A stretch of DNA of 22,616 bases, taken from NCBI GenBank assembly GCA_034432595.1, contig DAOUBT010000017.1, positions 1 to 22,616 on the forward strand, read 5' to 3'. A program made the position numbers and the translations under genes. The notes beneath the pieces were generated by a model. It was not told the origin of the DNA. It saw only the letters and a program-made list of their open reading frames with translations, and made no database searches. Source of the stretch: DAOTZR01 sp034432595. Its GTDB lineage: Bacteria; Chloroflexota; Anaerolineae; B4-G1; SLSP01. Shown here piece after piece: positions 1 to 9,041 of this stretch (the first letter of the stretch is position 1; each line of letters starts with the position of its first letter).

Positions 1-30
1 ACCGGGTGAAACCAATCGCGTGTGTTCCAT
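1..30 (-). CDS. 5' tip of an unidentified gene (runs off the window)
   Basis: On the minus strand an ATG at 30-28 is preceded by a strong purine-rich Shine-Dalgarno stretch (GGAGGAGGGAG, about 33-43). It opens a frame reading MEHTRLVSPG before the window ends. A TATAAT box lies about 30 bases further upstream, so the initiation signals are good, but ten residues are too few to identify the product. It lies downstream of, and on the same strand as, the giant surface-protein gene. A hairpin and its own -10 box separate the two, so it is probably a separate transcription unit. Confidence 0.6.
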   Translation of the reverse strand, partial: MEHTRLVSPG

Positions 31-59
31 TTGCTCCCTCCTCCGTCTTGATACGGTAG

Positions 60-65
60 ATTATA
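60..65 (-). promoter_or_regulatory. -10 box for the partial gene at the left edge
   Basis: The minus strand reads a perfect TATAAT here, about 30 bases upstream of the ATG at position 30 and its SD. No good -35 hexamer sits at 16-18 bases; the sequence there is AGTCTC-like. The promoter is inferred from the -10 box and its position only. Confidence 0.5.
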
Positions 66-113
66 CATCAACACGCTTAAGGGAGACTACCAATTTCAGC
101 AAAAAGTCGCAAA

Positions 114-201
114 GGTAAAAGGGCAGGTTACCCGCCATCCCGACGGGTGAGATCGTTTCCACGCAGGTCGTAGAGAGAGGGGCGACGGCAATGCCGTCAC
201 C
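114..201. repeat. Dispersed palindrome, copy 1 (core 181-201), with a small GGTAA/TTACC hairpin before it
   Basis: The core 181-201 is GGCGACGGCA, a central A, then TGCCGTCACC: 10-base arms with a single C/A mismatch that becomes a G-U wobble on the minus-strand RNA. It belongs to the same family as 8903-8932, 12758-12788 and 22586-22616. A small inverted repeat, GGTAA (114-118) and TTACC (128-132), lies upstream. Similar GGTAA/TTAC pairs precede copies 2 and 4. The stretch 66-180 otherwise shows no gene. Confidence 0.7.
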
Positions 202-206
202 CACAT

Positions 207-240
207 CAACACGCCCCGCCGGTGGCGGCGGGGCGTGTTG
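207..240 (-). terminator. Strong hairpin after the surface-protein gene, probable terminator
   Basis: There is a perfect 14-bp stem (207-220 with 227-240) around a six-base loop. It begins 12 bases beyond the TAG stop of the gene ending at 253. The stem is GC-rich with CAACACG/CGTGTTG ends. No proper U-tract follows on either strand, so intrinsic termination is likely but not certain; mRNA 3'-end stabilisation is the alternative. Confidence 0.55.
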
Positions 241-252
241 GTTTATGAAGAG

Positions 253-3200
253 CTAGCGCAACCGGCGCCGGGTTAGCAGGAGACCTGCAGCCAGCAACAG
301 AGCGCTCGTCAGGACCAGGCCCAGGGTGGGCCATCCAACGCGCGCGTCGAAGCGGGACAGGGTTACCGCATTCGGCGTGAAGGTCCACTGATAGTCTTGG
401 ACCTCGCCGTTGATGACCAGTCCCACCGGACGCGCAGTGCCGTTGGTGCTGGTGGGATAAAGTCGGAAGCGCACATTAAGGGTCTTCTGGCTGGAGCCGA
501 ATGTGCCGTCGGGTACGTTGAAAGTCAAGGTGTTTAAGCCATTGCGCACCGCCTTGTCCACGAGCACGGCTTCACCTGCATCGTTGAAGTCCCCATCGCC
601 GTTCCAATCCACCCAGGCGCTCAGATAGCAGGTTACACAAGCGCCACCGACGGTCACATTGACGGTTGCCCCGTTCGTGCCGTTCTGCCATTTACCAGCC
701 ACCACGCCTTCATCAGTATCACCCGAAGCTGTGGCAGAGACCTTAGCCTCTCCTTCTGACGTGATAGTGGTACCCAGATAAATCGCTCCACTGGACGGGA
801 TAACATGCCGCGCGCCGTTGTTTGCCAGTAGCGTCACTGCATTGTAAGTAGAGGGCAGATCGCCAAAGTCCATCGCTGAGACAAAGCCGAAGTCGCGTTG
901 CGCGGTCTGACCGCCACTCACCGCGACATCGCTGTAGCTGGTGGGGGTGGTGGTTGTCAGGCCCTGGACAGAGTAGGCGTTCTTGTCGGCCACAACCCGG
1001 TAGCTGCCATCGGCGAGATTGGTGAAGCTATAGGTTCCGTCAGTACCGGTGAAGGTCATGCCAATCAGGATGTCATCACTCCCACCGCACCCGTCAACAC
1101 AGCGCCACAGATACACCGGCACATCGGCATAGCGAATCGTCTCACCCGCATCTATGTCGCCGATGCCACCGCTTTGGCCGCCCGAATCATCATCATGCCA
1201 GGCCGTACCGGTGATGGTATTGCCGCCAACGAAACGATAGGCAAAATCCGCATCGAAACGATCGGTTGTGGTCAGAACGACCGCGGTTACATTGGGCGTT
1301 ACCATGCCGTCCAGGTCGTAGGTGGGCGTCAGCCCGGATGGGAAGTCGGGATCAGACGTGTCTACCCTTACATAGTAGGTGGTATTGTTGGTCAAACCGG
1401 CAAAGGTGTAAAAGCCCGTCTCGTCGGTCTGGGTGGTCTGCAAGACGGTAGAACACGCCTGGTCCGAACAAAGCTTGACGGTCACATTGGATAGACGCGG
1501 CTCTGTCGCATCGGGCGCATTGTTGCCGTTGGTATCAATCCAAAGCGTATCCCCGATGACGCGCGTCCCAGGTTTGTAGCCGAAGTCAGCACTCATGTTC
1601 TTCTGACCCAGTTGCAGGCCGGGGAAGACCGTGCCATCCGGCGCAGAGAATTCAGAAAGCTTATAGAGATGGTCACAATCCGCACCACTGCACGGCTGGG
1701 TGGGCGCGTCAGGATCACCGGTGAGAGAGTAACCATAGAGCACACCACCGCTGGCAAAATTGCTATCCGCCACTTTGACGATGTAATTCCCTGCCGACAA
1801 TCCACTGAACAGATACTTACCAGACGTATCCGTCGTTGTGGTAGCGACCAGCTCACCGCTATCCGGGACGCCATCCTTGTCAGCATCGCGATAGAGTTCC
1901 AGCGTGACATTGGCAATGCCCGGTTCGTTGCTCTGCCAGAGGCCATCACCATTGTTGTCCTGCCAGATGAAGTCGCCGATGGCGCTGGAGGTGAAGCCGA
2001 AGTCGGCGTTCAGGTAGGACTCGCCCGCTCCCAAAGTAACGGGATGCAATCCATCTTTTGTGCTATCCGGGTCACCACTCACCGTCAGACCACGAAGAGG
2101 TTGTCCCGCATCAAAGTTGCTGCTATCCACCCGGACGATAAACTTCCCCGCGGGCAAGTCCGAGAACAGATACTGACCGCTACCGTCAGTCGTTTTTTGA
2201 GCGACGAAGGCACCCAGTTCGCCATCCTCATATACGCCGTCCCCGTCATCATTCCAGACATAGAGCTTGACAAGCACAGCGCTGACACCCGTCTCCCCGA
2301 CATCCTGATTCCCGTTACCGTTCGTATCGAGCCAGATGGTATCGCCAATGCGGCCAAAACCAACGGGTTGATAGCCAAAGTCTATCGTGTCCACCGAAGC
2401 CGCATTCAACTCGAGCGGCGCGCGGTTATCACGCGCACCAACCGGATCTCCGGTAAGCACATAACCACCGGGAAGTGTAGATGTGTTTACACTGACGATA
2501 TAATCCGCACCATTGCCGGGCAAGTTCGTAAACTGGTAAAAGCCATTCCCGTCCGTGTTTGCACTTGCAATAAGCGGATCACCGCTATCCACTACCCCGT
2601 TACCGTTGATGTCACGGTAAAGGTAAACAGTAACACCGCTTAGACCGGCTTCACCTGCATCTTGTGTGCCATCTCCATCCCAGTCCACATAAAGGGTGTC
2701 ACCAATCGTATAGCCTCCGGTGTACCCGAAATTCCCTGCCTGAGTCACTCCATTCGCAACCACACTAAACGCAGTGGTCGTTTTGTTATCCAGGGTGCTG
2801 TCCGGGTCACCTGATTGCGTCATACCATTGGGTTGCGTGACGCATACATAGTAATTTCCTGGTGTCACGTTGCCAAAAGCGTAACGCCCATAAGCGTCGG
2901 TCATCACAGTCTGAACCACCGTCGAACAATCTGCACTTGAACTCAGTTTCGCTTCCACGTTAGCAACAGGTTGCTCACCGGTATCCCAAACGCCATCGCC
3001 ATCCACATCATGCCAGACATAGCCCACAACAGCGCCTTGGCCAGTCGTTGTTCCCCCATCTTTATAACCAAAACTCACTGCAGTAATCGCTTCGCCACTG
3101 GTGTCAATGGGGTTAAAAGTGTTGAGATTTGCCGTCGGGGCGTTCCATTGACCATCTCCGCCGCTAGCGCCACTTCCATTTCCTGTAGCCGTGGTTTCAA

Positions 3201-6200
3201 CGCTATTTGTAGTAAAGTTGGCAGGCAGAGTGGTTGTGTTTACAATCACATTGTAATATCCCATGCGCAAACCTGTGAAGCTATAAGCACCGCTGCTATC
3301 CGTGCGTTGCGTGGCAATCTTTTGCCAGGTACCGCCATTAGCCGAATCTGTGCAGGATTTATTTGACGCTCCAGCAGGGTAAAGCAGAACGCCATCTTTC
3401 ATACAGGCCCACAGTTCGACTTCAACACCCGGTATAAAGGTATCGCCACTGCTATAACCATATGGACTTGACCACGTCCCCGTGTTATGGTTATCTGCAA
3501 AAACCTTACCGGCGATGCTCCCGCTTTGGTTGATATCCACTGAGGCAGTATCACTCTCATCATTAACGTCACGTCCGCTGGAAAATTTCGCCCCGGTTAC
3601 AGAAGCCGTGTTGGTACTACCTGTTGCGGTTGCCAGGGTTTTAAAGGTCACGGTAATCGTGCGGGTTCCGCCAGCGTATAAAGGACCCAGATTCGTCCAG
3701 GTCAAAACCCCGCTACTAACGCTTGAGGGCATAGGTTCGGCTGACACAAACTGCAACTTTGTAGCATCGTAAGTATCCGTAAGGGGCAGTAGTTGAATCG
3801 TGCTATCACCATCAGCACAAGACGTATCTGTGGTGGTCACACGGAATCCCAGAGCATCCACGTAGATTTTGGCACTGTCCCCACCACCCACTTTCTGGGC
3901 TCCAATATTGACAGACAGGGATGAAAAATCAGCCCAATCCCAGGAGCCACCGGGCGCCGAGGCAGCGGGAATTTCCGCCTTTAAATACCCTTTTTGTGCT
4001 TCAGAAGGAGCAAGCGAATTCAGCTCTGCCGTAGTAAATGTTCTGTTCCATCCCCCCACGGTCACCAGCAAAGTATCATCCACCAATTTTTGGTCAAAGT
4101 ACACATTAAATACCACTTCGACCTTAGAGATACCACTCGTTCGTCCCCCTGAACTGTAACTTCCACCTGTCAACTCCTTGTTGCTTCCGGTACTGAAATC
4201 ACCTATAGCATAGGTATTGTCAGGTGCCCCTATTGCATAGCTTGGGTTCGTAAAATCTTTTGGAGCCGCCGGAGTACTGGCAGCTCCCGCCCAAACATCG
4301 TAAACGCAATAACCGTTCGGGCTGCCATCGCCAGGGCGAGTATTAAAAAGATCAATCGTATAGGTGATGGTTTCTCCAACAACGGGTGTGCCCAGGGTCT
4401 TTAGCCTTTTGTCCACGTGCAAAGTTGGACCAAATCCAAAATCCGCCATCGTGAAGGTCTGCCCTGCCGTCAAAGTCACAGCGTAAAAGTCCACGGTTGT
4501 GGGAGCATAGCCAGTGGGCAAATCCGTATCCGACGTATCCACCTTGACAATGTATTTTCCAGCGGGCAATTGCGTAAAATTGTAATTGGAAGTACCGGTA
4601 TCGGTCACTGCTGTTTTAACCAGAGGGTCATCCGCATCCAACACACCATTGCCGTTTTTATCCCAATAGAGATAGACGCTGATGTTCCCTATACTGGTTT
4701 CGCCAGTTTGTTGATTACTATCACCGTTAACATCCGCCCAAACACGGTCGCCAATCACTCCCGTGCCCTCGACCATTGTCGTTGTGCACGCTTCCGTCAT
4801 AGCGGGCGCATCGCCCAACTTTGCCTGTGCGCAGTTCTCGATAAACGGCGTGCCCCCTCCCGTGATGTACCCGGAAGGTACTTTTGCCTGGAACGAAGCT
4901 GTCCCACCCGGCGCTGGCACGCCAGTCTTTTTCGGCAAGGGATCGTTCAGGACCCAGCGAATTTTCACCAGGTTATTCGGCGAAGTGCTCGTCACGTTAC
5001 CAGGGTCCGTAGTGCTCCAGGTCACCCCGCTATTGGTGGAGTAAAAAATTGTGAAGCCAGGGCTTGAGGTAGGGGTATAGTTCAAAGCCACACTGGCGCT
5101 TCCCCCCACATACTCCAGTCCGGTTGGGACGGTATCCTCAATCGTGAAAGGCGCGTAAACGCCGCCGCTACTCAAGGTCAAAGTCAAACCAGCCGAGGCT
5201 TTGTCGCTCTCATTGCGGAAAGGAATGGCGTAAGTGATGGTCGCCGCTTCAACTACCGTAGAATTGCCATTTTTCTCCACCACAATTTCCGGCTCATACG
5301 TCATCAAGCCTGGCACGCCCGTACCATAGTCGCCGTTGAATTTCTCGTTATCCTGACCCGATGCCACCTCCTGGTAAGGCGTGATGGGAATCGTACAGGC
5401 ACCACCTAAGGCAAGAAACTTGTAATACACTTCACCCACCACATTGGTGTTATCCGGCGGGATGTTGGTGAAGTAGAGATTGTTGTTGATAGGGATAATC
5501 AAATCCGGTTTTCCCGCGCTGCGCGTGACCGTGAGCACACCCGTTACCCCAACAAGGCGAAAACACGAAGGATCGTAAGCCGGATCACCAAAGGGCTGAA
5601 GCCAGGCGTTGTAATCCGGAACGCCGTCGTGATCATTATCGAAGCCTTGATTGATATTTCCCAAACGGTATAAAATACCGTTGGTGGTAATGGTCTCGCC
5701 CGGATAAACAGTACTGGTATCGGTATTAAACCATTGACCGGCCGGATTGCCGTTGGGCTTGATTTTGTTCGCCATGGCGGAAATTTCGTTGCGCATGGTC
5801 ATGGTTTTCGTCTTATGATCCACCAGAGTTCCGCTCCCATCCATCGCCCAAATATCAAAGTCCAGGGAAAGATCATCATCAGGTTTGACGGAACTGCCCC
5901 AGGTAGGAATGGTGGTATCGGAGCCATTTTTGGCCGTGAGCGGATACTCAAACGACCAGAACTGATAGCGGCACTCACCCGGCGCCAGATCACCCAGGAA
6001 GCGAACAGCATCCGCAGTTGGCCCCAGATGGGTAAAGGCATAGGTCCCCTTATAGTATTGGCCACCAATGGTGACATTACTTTTAGTAGGATAAACGCCA
6101 GGCGTACCTTTCTGAGGCCCGGCGTCCGTGTATTTGCCGATGTAAGCCGTTACATTGGACGCCGTGACGTCACCCGTGTTGCAGATTTTGCCAATCACCG

Positions 6201-6387
6201 TCGCCACTTTTGGGGAATAAGTCGAAGGCGAAAGAACGTTAGAATCTACCACCAGGTTTGGGGCAGCAATGATCTCCACGCTAAGATTCGCTGCCGCTTG
6301 CACCGGTTGGGGTGTCACAACCCCCATCCAAAGCCCGGTAAACATAGCGACCAGAGTTAGGAAACTCAGCCACGTCTGCTTTTTCAT
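253..6387 (-). CDS. Giant secreted SdrD_B-repeat surface protein with GEVED domain and C-terminal membrane anchor
   Basis: 2044 residues. The start at 6387 was chosen because it gives a textbook signal peptide (MKKQTW, then a hydrophobic core, cleavage near VQA-31) with an AAGGGGG SD just upstream. Starting at 6489 would bury this signal. From the N-terminus: a unique region (about 32-380), a DUF11-like adhesin domain (about 383-540), then eight SdrD_B-type beta-sandwich modules starting near residues 541, 954, 1119, 1226, 1346, 1468, 1607 and 1722. Most open with IGDxxWxDxNGDG and carry Asp/Asn-rich, EF-hand-like loops (DGDGVYEDGE, NGNGVLDADD) expected to bind calcium. A second DUF11-like stretch follows module 1. 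A GEVED domain (about 1836-2006, WVDWNGDGDF ... GEVQDYQW) precedes one membrane helix (about 2017-2038) and the tail RRRLR. No LPXTG motif is visible. The role is inferred: surface scaffold or adhesin. By eye its middle is more AT-rich than the neighbouring genes. Confidence 0.88.
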   Translation of the reverse strand: MKKQTWLSFLTLVAMFTGLWMGVVTPQPVQAAANLSVEIIAAPNLVVDSNVLSPSTYSPKVATVIGKICNTGDVTASNVTAYIGKYTDAGPQKGTPGVYPTKSNVTIGGQYYKGTYAFTHLGPTADAVRFLGDLAPGECRYQFWSFEYPLTAKNGSDTTIPTWGSSVKPDDDLSLDFDIWAMDGSGTLVDHKTKTMTMRNEISAMANKIKPNGNPAGQWFNTDTSTVYPGETITTNGILYRLGNINQGFDNDHDGVPDYNAWLQPFGDPAYDPSCFRLVGVTGVLTVTRSAGKPDLIIPINNNLYFTNIPPDNTNVVGEVYYKFLALGGACTIPITPYQEVASGQDNEKFNGDYGTGVPGLMTYEPEIVVEKNGNSTVVEAATITYAIPFRNESDKASAGLTLTLSSGGVYAPFTIEDTVPTGLEYVGGSASVALNYTPTSSPGFTIFYSTNSGVTWSTTDPGNVTSTSPNNLVKIRWVLNDPLPKKTGVPAPGGTASFQAKVPSGYITGGGTPFIENCAQAKLGDAPAMTEACTTTMVEGTGVIGDRVWADVNGDSNQQTGETSIGNISVYLYWDKNGNGVLDADDPLVKTAVTDTGTSNYNFTQLPAGKYIVKVDTSDTDLPTGYAPTTVDFYAVTLTAGQTFTMADFGFGPTLHVDKRLKTLGTPVVGETITYTIDLFNTRPGDGSPNGYCVYDVWAGAASTPAAPKDFTNPSYAIGAPDNTYAIGDFSTGSNKELTGGSYSSGGRTSGISKVEVVFNVYFDQKLVDDTLLVTVGGWNRTFTTAELNSLAPSEAQKGYLKAEIPAASAPGGSWDWADFSSLSVNIGAQKVGGGDSAKIYVDALGFRVTTTDTSCADGDSTIQLLPLTDTYDATKLQFVSAEPMPSSVSSGVLTWTNLGPLYAGGTRTITVTFKTLATATGSTNTASVTGAKFSSGRDVNDESDTASVDINQSGSIAGKVFADNHNTGTWSSPYGYSSGDTFIPGVEVELWACMKDGVLLYPAGASNKSCTDSANGGTWQKIATQRTDSSGAYSFTGLRMGYYNVIVNTTTLPANFTTNSVETTATGNGSGASGGDGQWNAPTANLNTFNPIDTSGEAITAVSFGYKDGGTTTGQGAVVGYVWHDVDGDGVWDTGEQPVANVEAKLSSSADCSTVVQTVMTDAYGRYAFGNVTPGNYYVCVTQPNGMTQSGDPDSTLDNKTTTAFSVVANGVTQAGNFGYTGGYTIGDTLYVDWDGDGTQDAGEAGLSGVTVYLYRDINGNGVVDSGDPLIASANTDGNGFYQFTNLPGNGADYIVSVNTSTLPGGYVLTGDPVGARDNRAPLELNAASVDTIDFGYQPVGFGRIGDTIWLDTNGNGNQDVGETGVSAVLVKLYVWNDDGDGVYEDGELGAFVAQKTTDGSGQYLFSDLPAGKFIVRVDSSNFDAGQPLRGLTVSGDPDSTKDGLHPVTLGAGESYLNADFGFTSSAIGDFIWQDNNGDGLWQSNEPGIANVTLELYRDADKDGVPDSGELVATTTTDTSGKYLFSGLSAGNYIVKVADSNFASGGVLYGYSLTGDPDAPTQPCSGADCDHLYKLSEFSAPDGTVFPGLQLGQKNMSADFGYKPGTRVIGDTLWIDTNGNNAPDATEPRLSNVTVKLCSDQACSTVLQTTQTDETGFYTFAGLTNNTTYYVRVDTSDPDFPSGLTPTYDLDGMVTPNVTAVVLTTTDRFDADFAYRFVGGNTITGTAWHDDDSGGQSGGIGDIDAGETIRYADVPVYLWRCVDGCGGSDDILIGMTFTGTDGTYSFTNLADGSYRVVADKNAYSVQGLTTTTPTSYSDVAVSGGQTAQRDFGFVSAMDFGDLPSTYNAVTLLANNGARHVIPSSGAIYLGTTITSEGEAKVSATASGDTDEGVVAGKWQNGTNGATVNVTVGGACVTCYLSAWVDWNGDGDFNDAGEAVLVDKAVRNGLNTLTFNVPDGTFGSSQKTLNVRFRLYPTSTNGTARPVGLVINGEVQDYQWTFTPNAVTLSRFDARVGWPTLGLVLTSALLLAAGLLLTRRRLR

Positions 6388-6576
6388 ATCACACCCCCTT
6401 AAGTTGAAAACCAATATTCTACTTCTATCATACAAGAAAATTGTTACAAATTCCATTACAAAACAGTGATGGGTAAGAAAAGCCTTCATTGCAACTTCAA
6501 TCTGACTCAGTTACACGAGAACCGGAAGACGCCCCGACGAGGCGTGTTGCACATGGCCTCTGTTTCGTGTGCCATC
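6388..6576. other. Divergent intergenic region between the surface protein and the DUF1461 gene
   Basis: AT-rich next to 6387. On the minus strand TATGAT (about 6429-6434) is a possible -10 box for the surface-protein gene, but no convincing -35 was found at 16-18 bases. At 6529-6545 there is a small hairpin (ACGCC/GGCGT, extended by G-U pairing on the minus strand). Its end, GGCGTGTTG, matches the outer arm of the hairpin at 207-240. No gene is supported here. Confidence 0.4.
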
Positions 6577-6605
6577 TTGTCTGATTTCACGTTTCGGGGT
6601 ATAAA
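6577..6605 (+). promoter_or_regulatory. Sigma70-type promoter of the DUF1461-amylase operon
   Basis: TTGTCT (6577-6582) and TATAAA (6600-6605) are separated by exactly 17 bases. The predicted start of transcription is about 6612, giving a leader of about 23 nt with an AAGGAG SD at 6623-6628 before the ATG at 6635. Spacing and position agree well; the -35 matches consensus at 4 of 6 positions. Confidence 0.65.
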
Positions 6606-6634
6606 ACGAGTGCATCTTACACAAGGAGCACGAC

Positions 6635-7357
6635 ATGAGCAAGTTGTGGCGGGCGGTCATTATCGTTAGCCTTCCCTTCATCATTTTGACCATAGCCATC
6701 AGGTTGAACAATCTCCCCTGGTATCCAGCCTGGGAATACGGCAAAGCTGATTTTCCCGCCGACCCCTACGGCATGGCCGCGGATGAACGGTTACGTCTGG
6801 CGCAACGCTCCATTGACTTTCTCAACGCGCCGCACGACATCCGGCTGCTTTCCGAGCTGACACTAAGCGACGGCACCCCGGCCTTCAACGCGCGCGAGCT
6901 GAGCCACATGGACGACGTAAAGCGCACGCTCGACGCGCTAACCCGCATCGGCGCAGTGGCGCTGGGGCTACTCATCCTTGCCAGCTATGCCCTGCGCCGA
7001 CAGGAAGGAGTCGCTGCCGTTTGGGGCGCGCTCTCAGATGGCGGTCTGCTCACCCTTGGGGCGCTGGCGCTTGTGGCGGCTTTCATGCTCCTGGCCTGGG
7101 AACGCTTCTTTGTCGCCTTCCACGAGCTGCTCTTCCCCCCTGATACCTGGATGTTTGAGTACTCTGATACCCTCATCCGCCTGTTCCCGGAACGTTTCTG
7201 GCAGGATGTAGGTTTCGTCATTGCGGGATTGGTTTTCGTACAGGCGTTGGGAGTGGCTTTCTTCGGGCGGATGATTCAGTGGCGCCTCACCCGCCCTTCC
7301 CAACCGTCTGCAAAAGACACCATGCCATCTTCTTTAAAACTAAGGAGGGAGCTATGA
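6635..7357 (+). CDS. DUF1461 / TIGR01906 family integral membrane protein
   Basis: 240 residues. The start follows an AAGGAG SD seven bases upstream. There is one N-terminal membrane helix (about 5-24), an extracytoplasmic-type loop of about 80 residues, then three helices (about 103-121, 135-155 and 193-213) and a charged tail. The N-terminal loop, with a DPYGM...ERLRLAQRSIDFL segment and a later LSHMDDVK motif, and the FHELLFPPDTW motif are characteristic of TIGR01906 (DUF1461) proteins as I recall the family. Their biochemical function is unknown. The TGA stop overlaps the amylase start as ATGA, so the two genes are translationally coupled. Whether the proteins act together is not known. 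Confidence 0.8.
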   Translation: MSKLWRAVIIVSLPFIILTIAIRLNNLPWYPAWEYGKADFPADPYGMAADERLRLAQRSIDFLNAPHDIRLLSELTLSDGTPAFNARELSHMDDVKRTLDALTRIGAVALGLLILASYALRRQEGVAAVWGALSDGGLLTLGALALVAAFMLLAWERFFVAFHELLFPPDTWMFEYSDTLIRLFPERFWQDVGFVIAGLVFVQALGVAFFGRMIQWRLTRPSQPSAKDTMPSSLKLRREL

Positions 7358-8802
7358 GCATCCATACCCCGGATTGGGTCAAAGACGCGGTTTTCTACCA
7401 GATTTTCCCCGACCGCTTTGCGCGCAGCGAGAAACTCACCAAACCGAGTAACCTGGAAGCGTGGGACGCGCCGCCCACGGTCGAGGGCTTCAAGGGGGGT
7501 GATCTGCTCGGTGTGGTTGAGCACCTGGACTATCTACAGGACCTGGGCATCACAGCCATCTACTTCAACCCTATCTTCCAGTCTACGGCCAACCATCGCT
7601 ATCACACCCATGATTATCGCCATGTGGATCCTATCCTGGGCGGGGATGGGGCTTTTCGCGAGTTGCTGAACGCGGCGCACGGGCGCGGCATCCGCATCAT
7701 CCTGGATGGCGTGTTCAATCACGCCAGCCGTGGCTTTTATCAGTTCAACCACCTGCTGGAAAATGGGCCAGCCTCGCCCTATTTGGACTGGTTCAAGGCC
7801 AAAAAGTTCCCCGTCAACGCCTACGACCGGCACGGCAAGCCCAACTATGAATGCTGGTGGGGCCTGAAAGCCCTGCCAAAATTCAACACCGAAACGCCGG
7901 CAGTGCGTGAATTTATCTACGAAATCGCTGAATTATGGCTACGCGAAGGCATTGACGGCTGGCGTCTGGATGTGCCCCTGGAAATCAAAACGCCCGGCTT
8001 CTGGGAGGAGTTCCGCCGCCGCGTCAAAGCCGTCAATCCCGAAGCTTACATCCTGGCTGAAATCTGGGAGGATGCGCCGGAATGGCTGCGTGGCGAACAC
8101 TTCGACGCGGTGATGAACTACGTCTTTAACCGCGCCTGCCTCGGCTTCTTCGGCGGCAGCAAACTCGATACGTCGGTCAAACCCGGTGGATTCCAGCTCC
8201 GCAAACTGGATGCCGGGGCGTTTGCCAAACAAATTGAGCACACGCTCAAGCTTTACGACCGGGAAGTCACCCTGGTACAATACAACCTGCTCAGCAGTCA
8301 CGACATGCCGCGCTTCCTCACCCTGGTGGGTGGCGACAAGGCGCGCCTCAAGCTGGCGACGCTTTTCCAGATGACCTTCGTGGGCACGCCGAGTGTCTAT
8401 TACGGGGACGAAATCGGCCTGGAAGGCGGGCAGGATCCGGATTGCCGCCGTTCCTTCCCCTGGAATCCGGGGCAATGGGACCGGGAGCTGCTGGAGACCT
8501 TCAAGCGCTATATCGCCCTGCGCAAGACGCACACCGTCCTGCGCTATGGGGATTACCTCAGCCTGTACGCGAAAGGCATGCAATACGCCTACGCGCGCAC
8601 GGCCAACCTCGAAAGCTTCATCATCGCCATGAATACCGACGAAGCGCCGGCCAGCATCGAGCTGGACTTGCGCAAAGTGCGCGAGCTAAACGGGCGCAAC
8701 TTCCGTCCGGTCTGGGGAGAGGGTCTGCTCAAGCCGGAACAGGGCAAGCTCACCCTCACCATCCCGCCGTTGGATGCCGTGGTGTTGGTCACCGCGGAGT
8801 AA
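7354..8802 (+). CDS. GH13 alpha-amylase family enzyme (cyclomaltodextrinase / neopullulanase-like)
   Basis: 482 residues. The ATG at 7354 is preceded by AAGGAGGGAGCT and overlaps the upstream stop by four bases; earlier in-frame starts lie inside the upstream gene. It is a (beta/alpha)8 GH13 enzyme that hydrolyses alpha-glucosidic bonds. Visible conserved regions are DGVFNH (118-123), GWRLDVP with nucleophile Asp206, ILAEIWE with acid/base Glu236, and SSHDMPR with stabilising Asp317. The start VKDAVFYQIFPDRFA and the QSTANHRYHTHDY segment resemble the maltogenic amylase, neopullulanase and cyclomaltodextrinase subgroup. It lacks the roughly 120-residue N-terminal CBM34 domain common there. 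No signal peptide is visible, so it is probably cytoplasmic, acting on maltodextrins or cyclodextrins. Exact specificity cannot be read from the sequence. Confidence 0.92.
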   Translation: MSIHTPDWVKDAVFYQIFPDRFARSEKLTKPSNLEAWDAPPTVEGFKGGDLLGVVEHLDYLQDLGITAIYFNPIFQSTANHRYHTHDYRHVDPILGGDGAFRELLNAAHGRGIRIILDGVFNHASRGFYQFNHLLENGPASPYLDWFKAKKFPVNAYDRHGKPNYECWWGLKALPKFNTETPAVREFIYEIAELWLREGIDGWRLDVPLEIKTPGFWEEFRRRVKAVNPEAYILAEIWEDAPEWLRGEHFDAVMNYVFNRACLGFFGGSKLDTSVKPGGFQLRKLDAGAFAKQIEHTLKLYDREVTLVQYNLLSSHDMPRFLTLVGGDKARLKLATLFQMTFVGTPSVYYGDEIGLEGGQDPDCRRSFPWNPGQWDRELLETFKRYIALRKTHTVLRYGDYLSLYAKGMQYAYARTANLESFIIAMNTDEAPASIELDLRKVRELNGRNFRPVWGEGLLKPEQGKLTLTIPPLDAVVLVTAE

Positions 8803-8821
8803 CGCAACGCGCCGCGCGTGT

Positions 8822-8857
8822 AAGCCCCCTCGCACCCCGTGCCGAGGGGGCTTTTGA
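8822..8857 (+). terminator. Rho-independent terminator of the amylase operon
   Basis: AAGCCCCCTCG (8822-8832) pairs with CGAGGGGGCTT (8843-8853). A further inner CAC/GTG pairing is possible. The stem runs into TTTTGATGTTT, a reasonable U-tract. It lies 20 bases after the amylase TAA, on the coding strand. Confidence 0.9.
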
Positions 8858-8863
8858 TGTTTG

Positions 8864-8932
8864 GGTAAGGTTACGATGCAATAGAACCTGCAGGCGGGGT
8901 AAGGGTGGCGACGGCAATGCCGTCACCCACCC
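8864..8932. repeat. Dispersed palindrome, copy 2 (core 8903-8932)
   Basis: The left arm GGGTGGCGACGGCA and right arm TGCCGTCACCCACCC flank a central A, with one base missing from the left arm. It is the same family as 181-201, 12758-12788 and 22586-22616. The small GGTAA (8864-8868) / TTAC (8871-8874) pair precedes it. It lies in the gap between the amylase terminator and dnaK. The 324-nt gap 8803-9126 holds only the terminator, this repeat and the dnaK control region. Confidence 0.75.
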
Positions 8933-9041
8933 ACCCCAAGGGCGTTGAAATCATCGGAACCCTACCCAAGCCCCCAGAGGCGATTTCCGTCCCCACCCTG
9001 TCGCTGGAAATAACAGGTATCCAGAGGTGCAAAATTGCCTG

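Noticed and set aside
6388..6489. N-terminal extension of the surface protein to 6489
   Set aside because: It precedes a complete signal peptide and has no ribosome binding site; the ATG at 6387 has one.
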